Shown here: one piece after another, positions 52,010 to 61,301 of the stretch
Position numbering within the stretch: position 1 is the first letter of the stretch
Layout: each line of letters opens with the position of its first letter
From: an uncultured Lachnospiraceae bacterium
GTDB taxonomy: Bacteria; Bacillota; Clostridia; Lachnospirales; Lachnospiraceae
Assembly (NCBI GenBank): GCA_947631625.1
Contig: CANRMA010000007.1
Span: forward strand, 62,001-126,000
Direction of reading: 5' to 3'
DNA: 64,000 bases
Made by a program: the position numbers and the translations under genes
The notes under the pieces: model-generated
Database searches by the model: none
What the model saw: the letters and a program-made list of their open reading frames with translations, nothing else
Told to the model about the DNA's origin: nothing

Positions 52010-53440
52010 ATGGATTGGAGCGCAGACTGTGCATTTCCGATCGACGATGCGTTGGAGATCATTTTTATATTTGATCAGATCGGAAATATCGTATATGCCA
52101 ATGATTCTGCCAAAAAAAAGCTCGAATACGGCGATGATATCTGCAGCCGAAATGTCAGCGATATTTTTCCCAATACGTTTCAGTCTGCGGAGATAGGTTT
52201 TGAAACTTATTTTCCGTTTGGTCACGAAATGCAGAATCTGAATGCGTACCGCAGGAACCAGACCTGTTTTCCGGTAGAGACCAAGATAATAAAAAGCGAC
52301 AATCCTGACGGCTATTACATATGCATGGCCAACGATACGCTGGAAAAGGAATATCTTAGCCGTGAAATAGAGCATGTAAGGGAAGAGGCCCAACAGGCGC
52401 TTAAAGTCAAATCCGAATTTGTGGCCAATGTAACGCATGAGCTGCGCACGCCGGTCAACGGAGTGCTTGGCAATGTGAGGGAACTGCTTGAATTTGTGAA
52501 GGATGAGAAGACGCTCGGCTCTCTTAAGCTCATAGAACGCTGCTGCGGCGATATGAATAAGATAATAAACAATATACTGGACTTTTCCAAATTAGAAGCC
52601 GGAAAGTTCACTTTGGAGCCCAGGCAGTTTAACTTCAGGAATATGCTTGATTATGTGAAGGCCCAGCATATCAATAAGATAACGGAGAAGGGACTGGGCT
52701 TCTTTATGACTGTTTCTCCGCAGATACCGGAGAATATCATAGGCGATGAGCTCAGGATCGTGCAGATACTCAATAATCTGTTATCCAATGCGCTTAAATT
52801 CACGAGCGTGGGTAAGATCACGGTGGAAGTGGTAAGGACCGCAAGAGTCAAAGACCGTATAGAGCTGTTTTTTATCGTAAAGGATACGGGCATCGGCATA
52901 GATAAGGCCGATAAGGATAAGCTGTTCAGGAGCTTTTCACAGGTAGACGCTTCGATCTCCAGAAAATACGGAGGCACGGGACTGGGGCTCAATATATGTA
53001 AGCAGCTTGTTGAGCTTATGGGCGGAAAGATAGAAGCGGAAGGAGAGAAAAATAAAGGCACCACATTTTCTTTTTCCATATGGGTAGGCGTGACCGAGGA
53101 GGAAAACCTCGCGCTTTCTCAGGAAGATACGGGTTCGGCAAGGCCTGCGATTTTTAAGTTGTCCCAGGCGGAAGATGAAGACGACAGCACAGATAATGTA
53201 ATAGTATATGGCACTCCTGAAAACATAGAGACTCTTAAGAAAAATCTTTCCAAACTTATTTTGTGTGTGGAAATGGAGAACTGGGAGAAAGCCGAGATGT
53301 TCATGGATACCATAAGACAGCTTTCGGAAGGCGCTCCGCGCGAGGTTTCCCGTGTCATTCTCAAGTTGAAGATGGCGGTACAGAAAGGAAATTATGAGAA
53401 GGTCAATGCCGAATATGAGGAGTTGAACAAATTTCTGTAG
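52010..53440 (+). CDS. Soluble PAS-type histidine kinase
   Basis: A 476-residue kinase with no membrane span. Residues about 10-115 form a PAS-like sensor (IIFIFDQIGNIVYANDSAKKKL). HisKA carries VTHELRTP with His 143. The HATPase shows NALKFT, DTGIGIDKADKDKLF and GTGLGLNICKQLVEL. After residue 370 there is no receiver but an acidic linker and a helical tail of about 85 residues, similar in pattern to the C-terminus of the hybrid kinase at 10946. GGGGTGGG precedes ATG 52010. It can phosphorylate the regulators encoded on either side, which is inference from gene order. Confidence 0.87.
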   Translation: MDWSADCAFPIDDALEIIFIFDQIGNIVYANDSAKKKLEYGDDICSRNVSDIFPNTFQSAEIGFETYFPFGHEMQNLNAYRRNQTCFPVETKIIKSDNPDGYYICMANDTLEKEYLSREIEHVREEAQQALKVKSEFVANVTHELRTPVNGVLGNVRELLEFVKDEKTLGSLKLIERCCGDMNKIINNILDFSKLEAGKFTLEPRQFNFRNMLDYVKAQHINKITEKGLGFFMTVSPQIPENIIGDELRIVQILNNLLSNALKFTSVGKITVEVVRTARVKDRIELFFIVKDTGIGIDKADKDKLFRSFSQVDASISRKYGGTGLGLNICKQLVELMGGKIEAEGEKNKGTTFSFSIWVGVTEEENLALSQEDTGSARPAIFKLSQAEDEDDSTDNVIVYGTPENIETLKKNLSKLILCVEMENWEKAEMFMDTIRQLSEGAPREVSRVILKLKMAVQKGNYEKVNAEYEELNKFL

Positions 53441-53454
53441 AAGGTGGTGCGCAC

Positions 53455-54513
53455 ATGTTTAATGAGAATATCATGCCAAACGGTGAGACGGTTCTGATCG
53501 TTGACGATGTTGAGGCGAACAGACTGGTTCTGGAAGAGATAATACAGGAGATGGGCTGCAAGCCGCTCCTTGCGGAGAACGGACAGCATGCGCTTGAGAT
53601 CATAAAAGATAACAGGCCTCATATCATACTTACTGATATTTCCATGCCTGTTATGGACGGGTATGAACTGTGCCGCAGGCTTAAGATGGATCCCGATACC
53701 AAGAATATACCTGTTTTTTTCATATCCGCATATGACAATCCGGATGATATCGTGGAGTGTTTCAGACTCGGCGGGGAAGATTATATAAACAAACCCTTTA
53801 TTCCGGAAATGGTTCAGGCCCGAGTGGGGGTGCACCTTAGTCTGTATGAGGCCAAACATGAACTCATGGAGTTGAACAGGCGACTGCAGGTGTCGGTTTC
53901 TGAGCAGCTCCAACAGATGGAGTTGGAAAAACGTAATATTTTATACGCTTTAATGAATATAACGATACAAAATGCCAATTATGAGGCGGGCTATATGGAC
54001 CGGCTTCGCAAGAACTGCAGGATACTCGCTCAGGGTATGCAGTTTTCACCGTTATATGAGTCCAGAATATCGGACACATATGTTGATACCATAGAACTGG
54101 CGGCGCCGCTTTGCGATATCGGATACATAGGCATTCCTACCGATATACTTAAAAAATCCCTGCTTACCGACGAGGAAGCCGTCATAATGCAGAATCACAC
54201 CAATATAGGCGCAAAGCTTATAAGCGATCTTTACGTGAACAGTGATTATAATGAATTCATAAGCACTGCCATCGACATTGCGCATTATCATCATGAAAGA
54301 TGGGACGGAAACGGATATCCCGAGGGTATAGGGGGTGATGAGATACCTCTTGCGGCGCAGATAGTAGCCGTAATGGAGAGATATACTTCACTTACCGAAA
54401 GAGGTTTAAATACCAGGGAAGAGGCACTCGAGATCATGCGCGGCGAAGCAGGCGCAAAATTCGGTAATGAGATTTTTAATATATGCGATAAAATTTCAAG
54501 GCAGTTTTGTTGA
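53455..54513 (+). CDS. Response regulator with degenerate HD-GYP-like domain (paralogue)
   Basis: A 352-residue regulator that aligns without gaps over long stretches with the one at 9835. The receiver has Asp 61 in ILTDISMPVMDG, and ENGQHALEII matches ENGTQALKIV. The HD motif reads LCDIGYIGIP, again with Cys 220 and a lost Lys (Tyr here). HYHHERWDGNGYP is kept, but the YDALT segment has become MERYTSLT. Catalysis of cyclic dinucleotides is unlikely, and binding may remain. GAAGGTGG lies upstream. It sits between the PAS kinase and cheR, 14 bases after the kinase stop. Confidence 0.87.
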   Translation: MFNENIMPNGETVLIVDDVEANRLVLEEIIQEMGCKPLLAENGQHALEIIKDNRPHIILTDISMPVMDGYELCRRLKMDPDTKNIPVFFISAYDNPDDIVECFRLGGEDYINKPFIPEMVQARVGVHLSLYEAKHELMELNRRLQVSVSEQLQQMELEKRNILYALMNITIQNANYEAGYMDRLRKNCRILAQGMQFSPLYESRISDTYVDTIELAAPLCDIGYIGIPTDILKKSLLTDEEAVIMQNHTNIGAKLISDLYVNSDYNEFISTAIDIAHYHHERWDGNGYPEGIGGDEIPLAAQIVAVMERYTSLTERGLNTREEALEIMRGEAGAKFGNEIFNICDKISRQFC

Positions 54514-54549
54514 TTTTAGTTACCATACTGCAACAGGGGGAATGGCGGA

Positions 54550-55371
54550 TTGACAATGACAGATGATGAGCTGCAGAGAATTTCGTATTTTATGAAGCAC
54601 AGATACGGCATAGAGCTTGGAAGCAAAAAGGTTATAGTCAGCGGAAGACTGCAGAATTATGTGATAAAAAACGGTTGGAATTCATTTCACGAATATATGG
54701 ATGCGGTGGAGACGGACATCACCGGAACTCAGGAAAAGATACTTGTTAATTTTTTAACAACTAATCATACATATTTTATGCGCGAATTTGAACATTTTGA
54801 TTTTATGCGTAAGGAGGTTCTGCCGTGGCTTAAGAAGACGAATGCGGATACGAAGGATCTGCACATATGGTGCGGAGCGGCGTCAACAGGGGAAGAGCCG
54901 TATATGTTGGCGATGCTTCTTATGGACTTTTTCGGATTGGAGAGAGGTCAGTGGGACACTAAGGTATTGGCGACCGACATCTCCACCAAAGCGCTTTCAC
55001 AGGCCATGCTTGGGATATACAGCGCCGAACAGCTTGAAAAGCTGCCCGATAACTGGAGAAGGCACTTTTTCAGGGCTATAGATGGCGCAGACCAGTATCA
55101 GGTGACGGATGAACTTAAAAATGAAGTTCTTTTCAGGAAATTTAATCTTATGGATCCCTTTCCGTTCAGGAAGAAGATGCATGTGATATTTATGCGCAAT
55201 GTAATGATTTATTTCAGTGACGAGACCAAACGCAAGCTGGTTCAAAAGATGTATGATATACTGGAGCCGGGGGGTTATCTCTTTATAGGAACTACGGAAA
55301 GCATTGACAGGAATCATACGCCTTTTCAGATCATACAGCCGTCGATATTCAGAAAGAGAGAAGGTAATTGA
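54550..55371 (+). CDS. cheR: Chemotaxis protein methyltransferase CheR
   Basis: A 273-residue enzyme that methylates glutamates of chemoreceptors with SAM. NHTYFMREFEHFDFM matches the N-terminal substrate region, IWCGAASTGEEPYMLAMLL is the SAM loop, VLATDISTKALSQA binds the cofactor, and FMRNVMIYFSDETKRKLVQKM is the conserved C-terminal motif. Two starts are possible, TTG 54550 and ATG 54556; both leave the domain intact. It is followed by cheB after three bases. Confidence 0.93.
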   Translation: MTMTDDELQRISYFMKHRYGIELGSKKVIVSGRLQNYVIKNGWNSFHEYMDAVETDITGTQEKILVNFLTTNHTYFMREFEHFDFMRKEVLPWLKKTNADTKDLHIWCGAASTGEEPYMLAMLLMDFFGLERGQWDTKVLATDISTKALSQAMLGIYSAEQLEKLPDNWRRHFFRAIDGADQYQVTDELKNEVLFRKFNLMDPFPFRKKMHVIFMRNVMIYFSDETKRKLVQKMYDILEPGGYLFIGTTESIDRNHTPFQIIQPSIFRKREGN

Positions 55372-55374
55372 TAT

Positions 55375-56406
55375 ATGCAGCCGATCAAGGTATTAGTTGT
55401 AGAAGATTCAATAGTATTCAGAGAACTGCTGATACAAAATCTGAGTAAAGATCCTGCAATAAAAGTGGTTGCCGCAGCGAGAGATCCGTTTGAGGCAAGG
55501 GATCTTATTCTGGAGCACAGGCCGGATGTAATGACTTTGGATGTGGAACTGCCGAGGATGAACGGAATAGAGTTTTTGCGTAAACTGATTCCGCAGTACC
55601 CGCTTCCGGTGGTGGTAATAAGCTCTCTTAGCGATAAAGTGTTCGATGCTTTAAACGCGGGAGCCGTGGATTTCGTGGCAAAGCCTTCGCTGTCAGGCAG
55701 GGCGCAGCTTGAGGATTTTATTAAAAACGAACTTTTGGTAAAAGTAAAGATCGCTTCCACCGTTAAAATAAGCAATATCAAGAAAACGGTAATGAAGCAG
55801 CAGGAGCAGGAACATTCGCTGGTATCCCACAACAATCAGATCGTGGCTATCGGCGCATCAACGGGCGGGACCGAAGCCATTTTTTCCGTGGTGAAGGAAT
55901 TTGGGACAGACATACCGGGAATCGTATGCGTCCAACATATGCCGCCGAAGTTTACGGAAATGTACGCCAAGAGGCTTAACGACCAATGCCGTATACAGGT
56001 TAAAGAGGCCGTGACCGGCGACAGGGTGCTTCCGGGGCACATGCTGATCGCGCCGGGCGGAGACAGGCATATGCATCTTGTAAAGGTAAACGGCTGTTAT
56101 CAGGTTGACATAAAACCGGGGCCGAAAGTCAACGGACACTGCCCGTCGGTAGATGTTTTGTTTGAGTCAGTGGCAAAAACTGCGGGCGCAGGCGCGCTTG
56201 GCATTATACTGACCGGTATGGGCGGCGACGGAGCCAAAGGGCTTCTGGCCATGCGGAATGCAGGCGCAAGGACCATAGGGCAGGATGAGTCCACCTGCGT
56301 GGTCTATGGCATGCCTAAGGTGGCGTACGAACTGGGAGCTGTTGAATATAAAGAAAAATTAAACGATATTCCCAAAAGGACATATTCGTTGTTAAATAAA
56401 ATGTAA
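55375..56406 (+). CDS. cheB: Chemotaxis methylesterase/deamidase CheB
   Basis: A 343-residue response-regulator enzyme that removes receptor methyl groups. The receiver has Asp 56 in MTLDVELPRMNG. After a linker of about 40 residues the esterase domain has Ser 162 in AIGASTGGTEA, His 188 in VQHMPPKFT and Asp 285 in TGMGGDGAKG. All three catalytic residues are present. It balances CheR to set receptor adaptation. Confidence 0.94.
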   Translation: MQPIKVLVVEDSIVFRELLIQNLSKDPAIKVVAAARDPFEARDLILEHRPDVMTLDVELPRMNGIEFLRKLIPQYPLPVVVISSLSDKVFDALNAGAVDFVAKPSLSGRAQLEDFIKNELLVKVKIASTVKISNIKKTVMKQQEQEHSLVSHNNQIVAIGASTGGTEAIFSVVKEFGTDIPGIVCVQHMPPKFTEMYAKRLNDQCRIQVKEAVTGDRVLPGHMLIAPGGDRHMHLVKVNGCYQVDIKPGPKVNGHCPSVDVLFESVAKTAGAGALGIILTGMGGDGAKGLLAMRNAGARTIGQDESTCVVYGMPKVAYELGAVEYKEKLNDIPKRTYSLLNKM

Positions 56407-56418
56407 AGGAGATACAAA

Positions 56419-56811
56419 ATGAAGATTTTATTAGCTGAGGACGATTTTGTAACACGTAAATTTATGGTTAATTTTCTTTCCAAGTACGGCGAATGTGATG
56501 TTACCGTAGACGGAATGGAAGCTGTAGACGCGTTCATGATGGCCCTGGAAGACGGAGAGCCTTACGATCTGGTATGTCTCGACGTTATGATGCCTGTTAT
56601 GGACGGATACCAGTCTCTTGTAGGTATCCGTAATCTGGAAAAAGAGAGAAACATTCCTGAGGATAAGGCTGTAAAGGTTATTATGACAACTGCCCTCAAT
56701 GACGAGGCCAATGTCAAAATGGCGTTTGAACTGGGCTGTACCATATATTCCGGTAAACCCATAGATCAGGACAGGTTTGAGCAGGCGCTTAAAAAGCTGG
56801 ACTTGATCTGA
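56419..56811 (+). CDS. Stand-alone receiver domain protein (CheY-like)
   Basis: A 130-residue single receiver domain. Asp 55 in VCLDVMMPVMDG is the phosphoacceptor, AEDD the acidic pocket, MTTAL the switch Thr, and SGKPID the Lys. A short insert (KERNIPEDKAVKV) precedes the fourth strand. It could carry the signal from CheA to a non-flagellar target, or act as a phosphate sink. AAAGGAG precedes the ATG. No flagellar motor genes lie in the window. Confidence 0.9.
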   Translation: MKILLAEDDFVTRKFMVNFLSKYGECDVTVDGMEAVDAFMMALEDGEPYDLVCLDVMMPVMDGYQSLVGIRNLEKERNIPEDKAVKVIMTTALNDEANVKMAFELGCTIYSGKPIDQDRFEQALKKLDLI

Positions 56812-56833
56812 TATAAGAATTATAATAAATTGT

Positions 56834-57039
56834 TAGGTAATTGCGAAACTATGATTTACGTTATCGGGATTGTACAAATTTAACAAAACCTTGCAGGCAC
56901 GCTTGCGCTGCATTGAGCGCAGCAGCGGCACTAAGCTCGAAAATACCTCGCTAAGTGCCGACGCGCTCAGAGCGCCTGCAATGGTGTTTGTTAAATCTGT
57001 ACAATCAATATACGTTGAGAGAGAGTTTCGCAAATGCTA
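56834..57039. mobile_element. MITE-like palindromic element, copy 6
   Basis: A 206-bp element from TAGGTAATTGCGAAAC to GTTTCGCAAATGCTA. Flanks are TAATAAATTGT (56823-56833) and TAATAAATTAT (57040-57050), a 10/11 match. It separates the CheY-like gene from cheA by 258 bp and adds 38 spurious codons to the front of the cheA frame. Confidence 0.88.
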
Positions 57040-57068
57040 TAATAAATTATGTGGGAAAGGAGAAGTAT

Positions 57069-59234
57069 ATGGCGGATGATTTTAGCACAGACGGTATGTT
57101 AGATATGTATCTGTTCGAGAACGGGCAGCTGCTTGAGCAGCTCCAGGATATGGTTCTGGAACAAAAGGATGCCGACTGTTTTGATGAAGACAGCATAAAT
57201 GAAATATTCAGGACCATGCATACCATTAAAGGTTCTTCCGGTATCATGATGTTTGATGAGATCACGGCTGTATCGCATAAATTGGAAGATGTCTTTTACT
57301 TTTTGAGAGAATCACATCCCAGACATGTGCCTCACCTGGAATTGGTTGATCATGTACTGGAAGTCGCGGACTTTATCTCTAATGAGATGGATAAGATCCG
57401 CAACGGTGATTCAGCGGACGGCGATGCCAGTGAGATCATAAAGAAACTTGATAAATTCTTGGATAAGATAAAAGACGAAAGCGGCGGCAGCGCCCCCAAT
57501 GGCAAAAAGGAGAAAGAGCCGCCTCAGAATGTGCATGAAGAACCCAAACAGTTCTACATCGCGCCTATGGCGACAAGCGCCAGCCGCTTTTACAGAATAT
57601 ATATTTACTTCTTTTCAGACACTGAGATGGTGAATATCCATGCATACAAGGCTGTATATGCCCTGAAGGAGATAGCGGAGGATCTTTTGTATTCTCCTGA
57701 GGATATTCTTTCCAATCCTGATTCTGCAGAGACGATCTTTAAAGAGGGCTTTAAGATACTGTTGCAGGCTCAGAGCAGTGAAGAAGAGATCAGAGAGATC
57801 ATCGGCGTAGGCTACGACATCGAAAAAGTAGATATCGTGGAATGTACGGCGAATGAGTTTCTGCAGGGCTTTGATATGGAGTTTGTGGCTCCGGCTCCAA
57901 AGATCGATCTTGAATCGAGCGTGGAAGAGATCGACGCCAGAATGGCGGAAGGCGGCGCGGAAGAAAAGAAACCGGCCAAGCCTGCGATAACTCCCGGTGA
58001 TTTCGTTATTCAGTCCAAGGCGCCAGGTAAGCAGAAGAAGCTTGCAAAGGATAAACCTAAAGCTGAAAAAGCCACTTTTATCAGCGTAAACTTAAGCAAG
58101 ATGGATCAGCTGATGGAACTTATAGGGGAGCTTGTTATTTCGGAATCGGTTGTTTTGCAAAATCCGGATCTTAAAGTGCCGGGGCTTAACCTTGATAATT
58201 TTAACAAGGCCGCGGCGCAGCTTTCCAAGATATCTACGGATCTGCAGAATGTTATTATGTCAATGAGAATGGTTCCGCTTGCGAATACTTTCCAGAAGAT
58301 GAACCGCATTGTTTTCGACGTTTCCAGGAAACTGGGCAAAGACATAGAGTTTGTCATGGTCGGAGAGCAGACGGAAGTGGATAAGAACATTATAGAACAT
58401 ATATCCGATCCGTTGATGCATATTGTGCGAAATTCCGTAGATCACGGAATTGAGAGCAAGGAAGACCGCAAAAAGAGCGGCAAGCCTGAAAAAGGACGGG
58501 TCACCCTGTCGGCCAAGACGGAGGCCGGTAAGGTTTGGATCAGCGTGGAAGATGACGGAGGCGGTCTTGACAGGGATAAGATAATATCCAAGGCAAGGCG
58601 TCAGGGACTTTTGGATGACAATAAACCGGATAGCGCATATACTGACAAAGAGGTGTTTCAGTTTATAACCCTGCCAGGCTTTTCCACCAATGAGGTTGTT
58701 ACCGAGTATTCCGGAAGGGGCGTGGGAATGGATGTGGTTGTCCAGAACATTCAGGCCATAGGCGGTTCTCTGGAGATAGAGAGTAAGAAGGGACTTGGTT
58801 CCATCATGAGTCTTAAGATCCCGCTTACGCTTGCGATCATAGACGGAATAGTGATGGAAGTCGGCAAATCCTCTTTTGTCATGGAAACGGGAGCAATCAA
58901 TGAATTCGTCAGAGTGACGAAGGATATGATGATCCACGAACCTAACGGTGAGGAATATATAATGATACGCGGCGAGTGTTTCCCGGTGCTGCGGCTTGGA
59001 AAGTGGTACGGACTTGCAGAGTATGAAGAAGAAGTGGAAGACGGAGTCATGCTCATACTTGAAGTCGAGGGCAGGAAGGTGTGTCTTTTTGTCGACCGCC
59101 TGGTCGGAGAGCAGGAGATCGTGGTTAAGCCGATTCCTTCATATATTAAGAAGGTCAAAGGTCTGTCCGGCTGTACGCAGCTTGGCGACGGAAGCATAGC
59201 TCTCATACTGGATGCTGCCGGCCTGGTAGAGTGA
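57069..59234 (+). CDS. cheA: Chemotaxis histidine kinase CheA
   Basis: A 721-residue core kinase of the chemosensory complex. The P1 domain has His 51 in FRTMHTIKGSSG. A P2-like segment spans about 185-300, the dimerisation helices about 345-410 (LMELIGELVISESVV), and the ATPase shows NSVDHGIESKEDRKKSG and GRGVGMDVV. A CheW-like P5 domain closes the protein (PLTLAIIDGIVMEVG). I start at ATG 57069 (MADDFS) with AAAGGAGA upstream, since earlier codons derive from the MITE. It couples the receptor to CheB, the CheY-like protein and possibly the HD-type regulators. Confidence 0.93.
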   Translation: MADDFSTDGMLDMYLFENGQLLEQLQDMVLEQKDADCFDEDSINEIFRTMHTIKGSSGIMMFDEITAVSHKLEDVFYFLRESHPRHVPHLELVDHVLEVADFISNEMDKIRNGDSADGDASEIIKKLDKFLDKIKDESGGSAPNGKKEKEPPQNVHEEPKQFYIAPMATSASRFYRIYIYFFSDTEMVNIHAYKAVYALKEIAEDLLYSPEDILSNPDSAETIFKEGFKILLQAQSSEEEIREIIGVGYDIEKVDIVECTANEFLQGFDMEFVAPAPKIDLESSVEEIDARMAEGGAEEKKPAKPAITPGDFVIQSKAPGKQKKLAKDKPKAEKATFISVNLSKMDQLMELIGELVISESVVLQNPDLKVPGLNLDNFNKAAAQLSKISTDLQNVIMSMRMVPLANTFQKMNRIVFDVSRKLGKDIEFVMVGEQTEVDKNIIEHISDPLMHIVRNSVDHGIESKEDRKKSGKPEKGRVTLSAKTEAGKVWISVEDDGGGLDRDKIISKARRQGLLDDNKPDSAYTDKEVFQFITLPGFSTNEVVTEYSGRGVGMDVVVQNIQAIGGSLEIESKKGLGSIMSLKIPLTLAIIDGIVMEVGKSSFVMETGAINEFVRVTKDMMIHEPNGEEYIMIRGECFPVLRLGKWYGLAEYEEEVEDGVMLILEVEGRKVCLFVDRLVGEQEIVVKPIPSYIKKVKGLSGCTQLGDGSIALILDAAGLVE

Positions 59235-59287
59235 GTTCGGTAATATGTTGGTGATATAAAAATATATAGAAAGGAACGGTATGTCTA

Positions 59288-59833
59288 ATGGAGGAAATGA
59301 GTGGATTAAAGAGACAGGTTGAAGAAGATAAGGCCGCTGAGAAGGAACATGATACGCAGAAGGGCAAGTATATGACCTTTAAATCCGGAAATGAGTATTT
59401 CGGTCTGGAGATTCAGTATGTAAATGAGATAATCCAGCTGCAGGCGATTACCGCAATTCCGGAAACAGAGGATTATATCAAGGGGCTTATCAATCTCAGG
59501 GGTAAGGTTATCCCTGTAGTTGACGTGCGGCTGCGTTTTAAGCAGGAGCCTTTTGAGTATAATGACAGAACCTGTATCATTGTTATTAATATAAAGTCTA
59601 TGATGGTAGGACTCATTGTTGAAAAGATTGCCGAAGTGGTGGAGATCAAAGAAGAAAATATACTTCCCCCGCCGACTATAGGCCGCGCGGATAAGTCTGC
59701 GCAGAATAAATATGTCTATGGCATTGGTAAAGTCGGTGATTCGGTCAAACTGCTGTTAGATCCGGATAAGCTTTTGAACGATGAAGATATGTCTGTTGTA
59801 GAGCAGGCCAATGAGATGAATGAGGAAGAGTGA
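59288..59833 (+). CDS. cheW: Chemotaxis coupling protein CheW
   Basis: A 181-residue adaptor linking receptor and CheA. YMTFKSGNEYFGLEIQYVNEII and GLINLRGKVIPVVDVRLRF are the CheW core, with an N-terminal extension of about 28 charged residues. AAAGG lies five bases before an out-of-frame ATG at 59281 and twelve bases before this ATG. The 13-codon overlapping frame at 59281-59322 (MSNGGNEWIKETG) could lower CheW output, but coding there is unproven. Confidence 0.92.
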   Translation: MEEMSGLKRQVEEDKAAEKEHDTQKGKYMTFKSGNEYFGLEIQYVNEIIQLQAITAIPETEDYIKGLINLRGKVIPVVDVRLRFKQEPFEYNDRTCIIVINIKSMMVGLIVEKIAEVVEIKEENILPPPTIGRADKSAQNKYVYGIGKVGDSVKLLLDPDKLLNDEDMSVVEQANEMNEEE

Positions 59834-59910
59834 TCGGTAATCTGATCAAATAAGCAGTAAAAGAATGTCTTATAAGAATAAATGAAGAAGGATAAAGGAA
59901 GGTGCGGAGA

Positions 59911-61266
59911 ATGAAAAGCGTAAAAATAAAGACAAGATTGATCGTAGGTTTTTGTATTCCCGTTGTATTGACTATGCTCAATTCATTATTCGGGATTCTG
60001 GCCATTCAGATGGTGGCGGACATAGAGGCGGACGACAGACAGAGGGTGATCGCCAATAATGCTGCCATACTTTCAACCGTTATACTGGTTATATCCATTA
60101 TAATCGCGGTTGCAGTTTCTACATCGATCATCAAAGTTATTTCAAGATCTGTAAAAGTTCTCTCCGATGTGGCGGGCGAAGTTGCGCTCGGACGTGTGGA
60201 TAATATTGAACTCGTAAAACATACCGATGATGAATTGGGAGATCTTATCGATAAGTACGGTAAAGTGATCGACAATATTAAATATCAGGCTCATGTTGCG
60301 CAGGAAGTTGCAGGCGGCAATATGACCATTTCGGTCAAACCCAGTTCCGGAGAAGATCTTTTGGGTAATTCATTAAAGAAGATGGTTGAAGACAGCTATA
60401 AAACTCTTTCAAATATTAATGAGGCGGCTTCACAGGTTACCATAAGCGCTTCACAGGTAGCAAGCGCATCACAGGCGTTGGCTCAGGGTTCTACCGAGCA
60501 GGCGAGCGCTATTGAAGAGGTTACGGCTTCCATAGACGAGATCGCAAACAAAACAAAGCAGAATGCAGAACGCGCAAATGAGGCGGCTGCGCTTGTTACA
60601 AAGGCTATTGATGACGTAAAACGTGGAAATAAACAGATGCAGGATACGATGAATGCAATGCAGGACATCAACAAGTCGTCCGAGAATATCTCAAAGATCA
60701 TTAAAACCATTGATGATATTGCTTTCCAGACCAATATTCTTGCTCTGAACGCTGCCGTTGAGGCTGCAAGAGCCGGTGAGGCGGGAAAAGGCTTCGCTGT
60801 CGTGGCTGAGGAAGTAAGGAGCCTTGCGGCGAAAAGCGCCGCGGCATCTGCCGAGACAGCGGATCTTATTGAAGATTCGATCAATAAAGTTACATACGGT
60901 TCCAAGATAGTTGATAATACCTCTAAGGCTATGGAAGAGATCACAAGAGTAGTCGGAGACAGTGAGGTTATCATTAACGGAATCGCAGAGTCATCTAATT
61001 ATCAGGCGACTGCAGTGGCGCAGATCGAGCAGGCTATCAGCCAGGTATCGCAGGTAGTTCAGACTAACTCGGCTACAAGCGAGGAGTGCGCGGCTGCCAG
61101 TGAGGAACTTTCAAATCAGGCTTCCAGAATGCGAGAAATGCTTTCTATTTATAATCTGGGTTCAGGAGCATCTCCCGTGTATAAGGGTTCCTCATATTCA
61201 TCTGTTGCGACATCAAGCGCCAATGAGCAGATAATTTCACTTGGAGATGACTTTGGAAAGTATTGA
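59911..61266 (+). CDS. Methyl-accepting chemotaxis protein without extracellular sensor domain
   Basis: A 451-residue receptor. Two membrane helices (about 9-33 and 52-72) are joined by only some 17 residues, so there is no external ligand domain. A HAMP-like region follows, then the signalling hairpin with the conserved tip [22 protein letters not shown] and [16 protein letters not shown]. Sensing may be of membrane state or cytosolic partners. The ATG at 59911 has GGAAGG upstream; a GTG at 59902 is less likely. It is the only receptor in the cluster. Confidence 0.9.
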   Translation: MKSVKIKTRLIVGFCIPVVLTMLNSLFGILAIQMVADIEADDRQRVIANNAAILSTVILVISIIIAVAVSTSIIKVISRSVKVLSDVAGEVALGRVDNIELVKHTDDELGDLIDKYGKVIDNIKYQAHVAQEVAGGNMTISVKPSSGEDLLGNSLKKMVEDSYKTLSNINEAASQVTISASQVASASQALAQGSTEQASAIEEVTASIDEIANKTKQNAERANEAAALVTKAIDDVKRGNKQMQDTMNAMQDINKSSENISKIIKTIDDIAFQTNILALNAAVEAARAGEAGKGFAVVAEEVRSLAAKSAAASAETADLIEDSINKVTYGSKIVDNTSKAMEEITRVVGDSEVIINGIAESSNYQATAVAQIEQAISQVSQVVQTNSATSEECAAASEELSNQASRMREMLSIYNLGSGASPVYKGSSYSSVATSSANEQIISLGDDFGKY

Positions 61267-61301
61267 TATACAGATATTGACATACAGAGAGGAGCATATT
61301 A

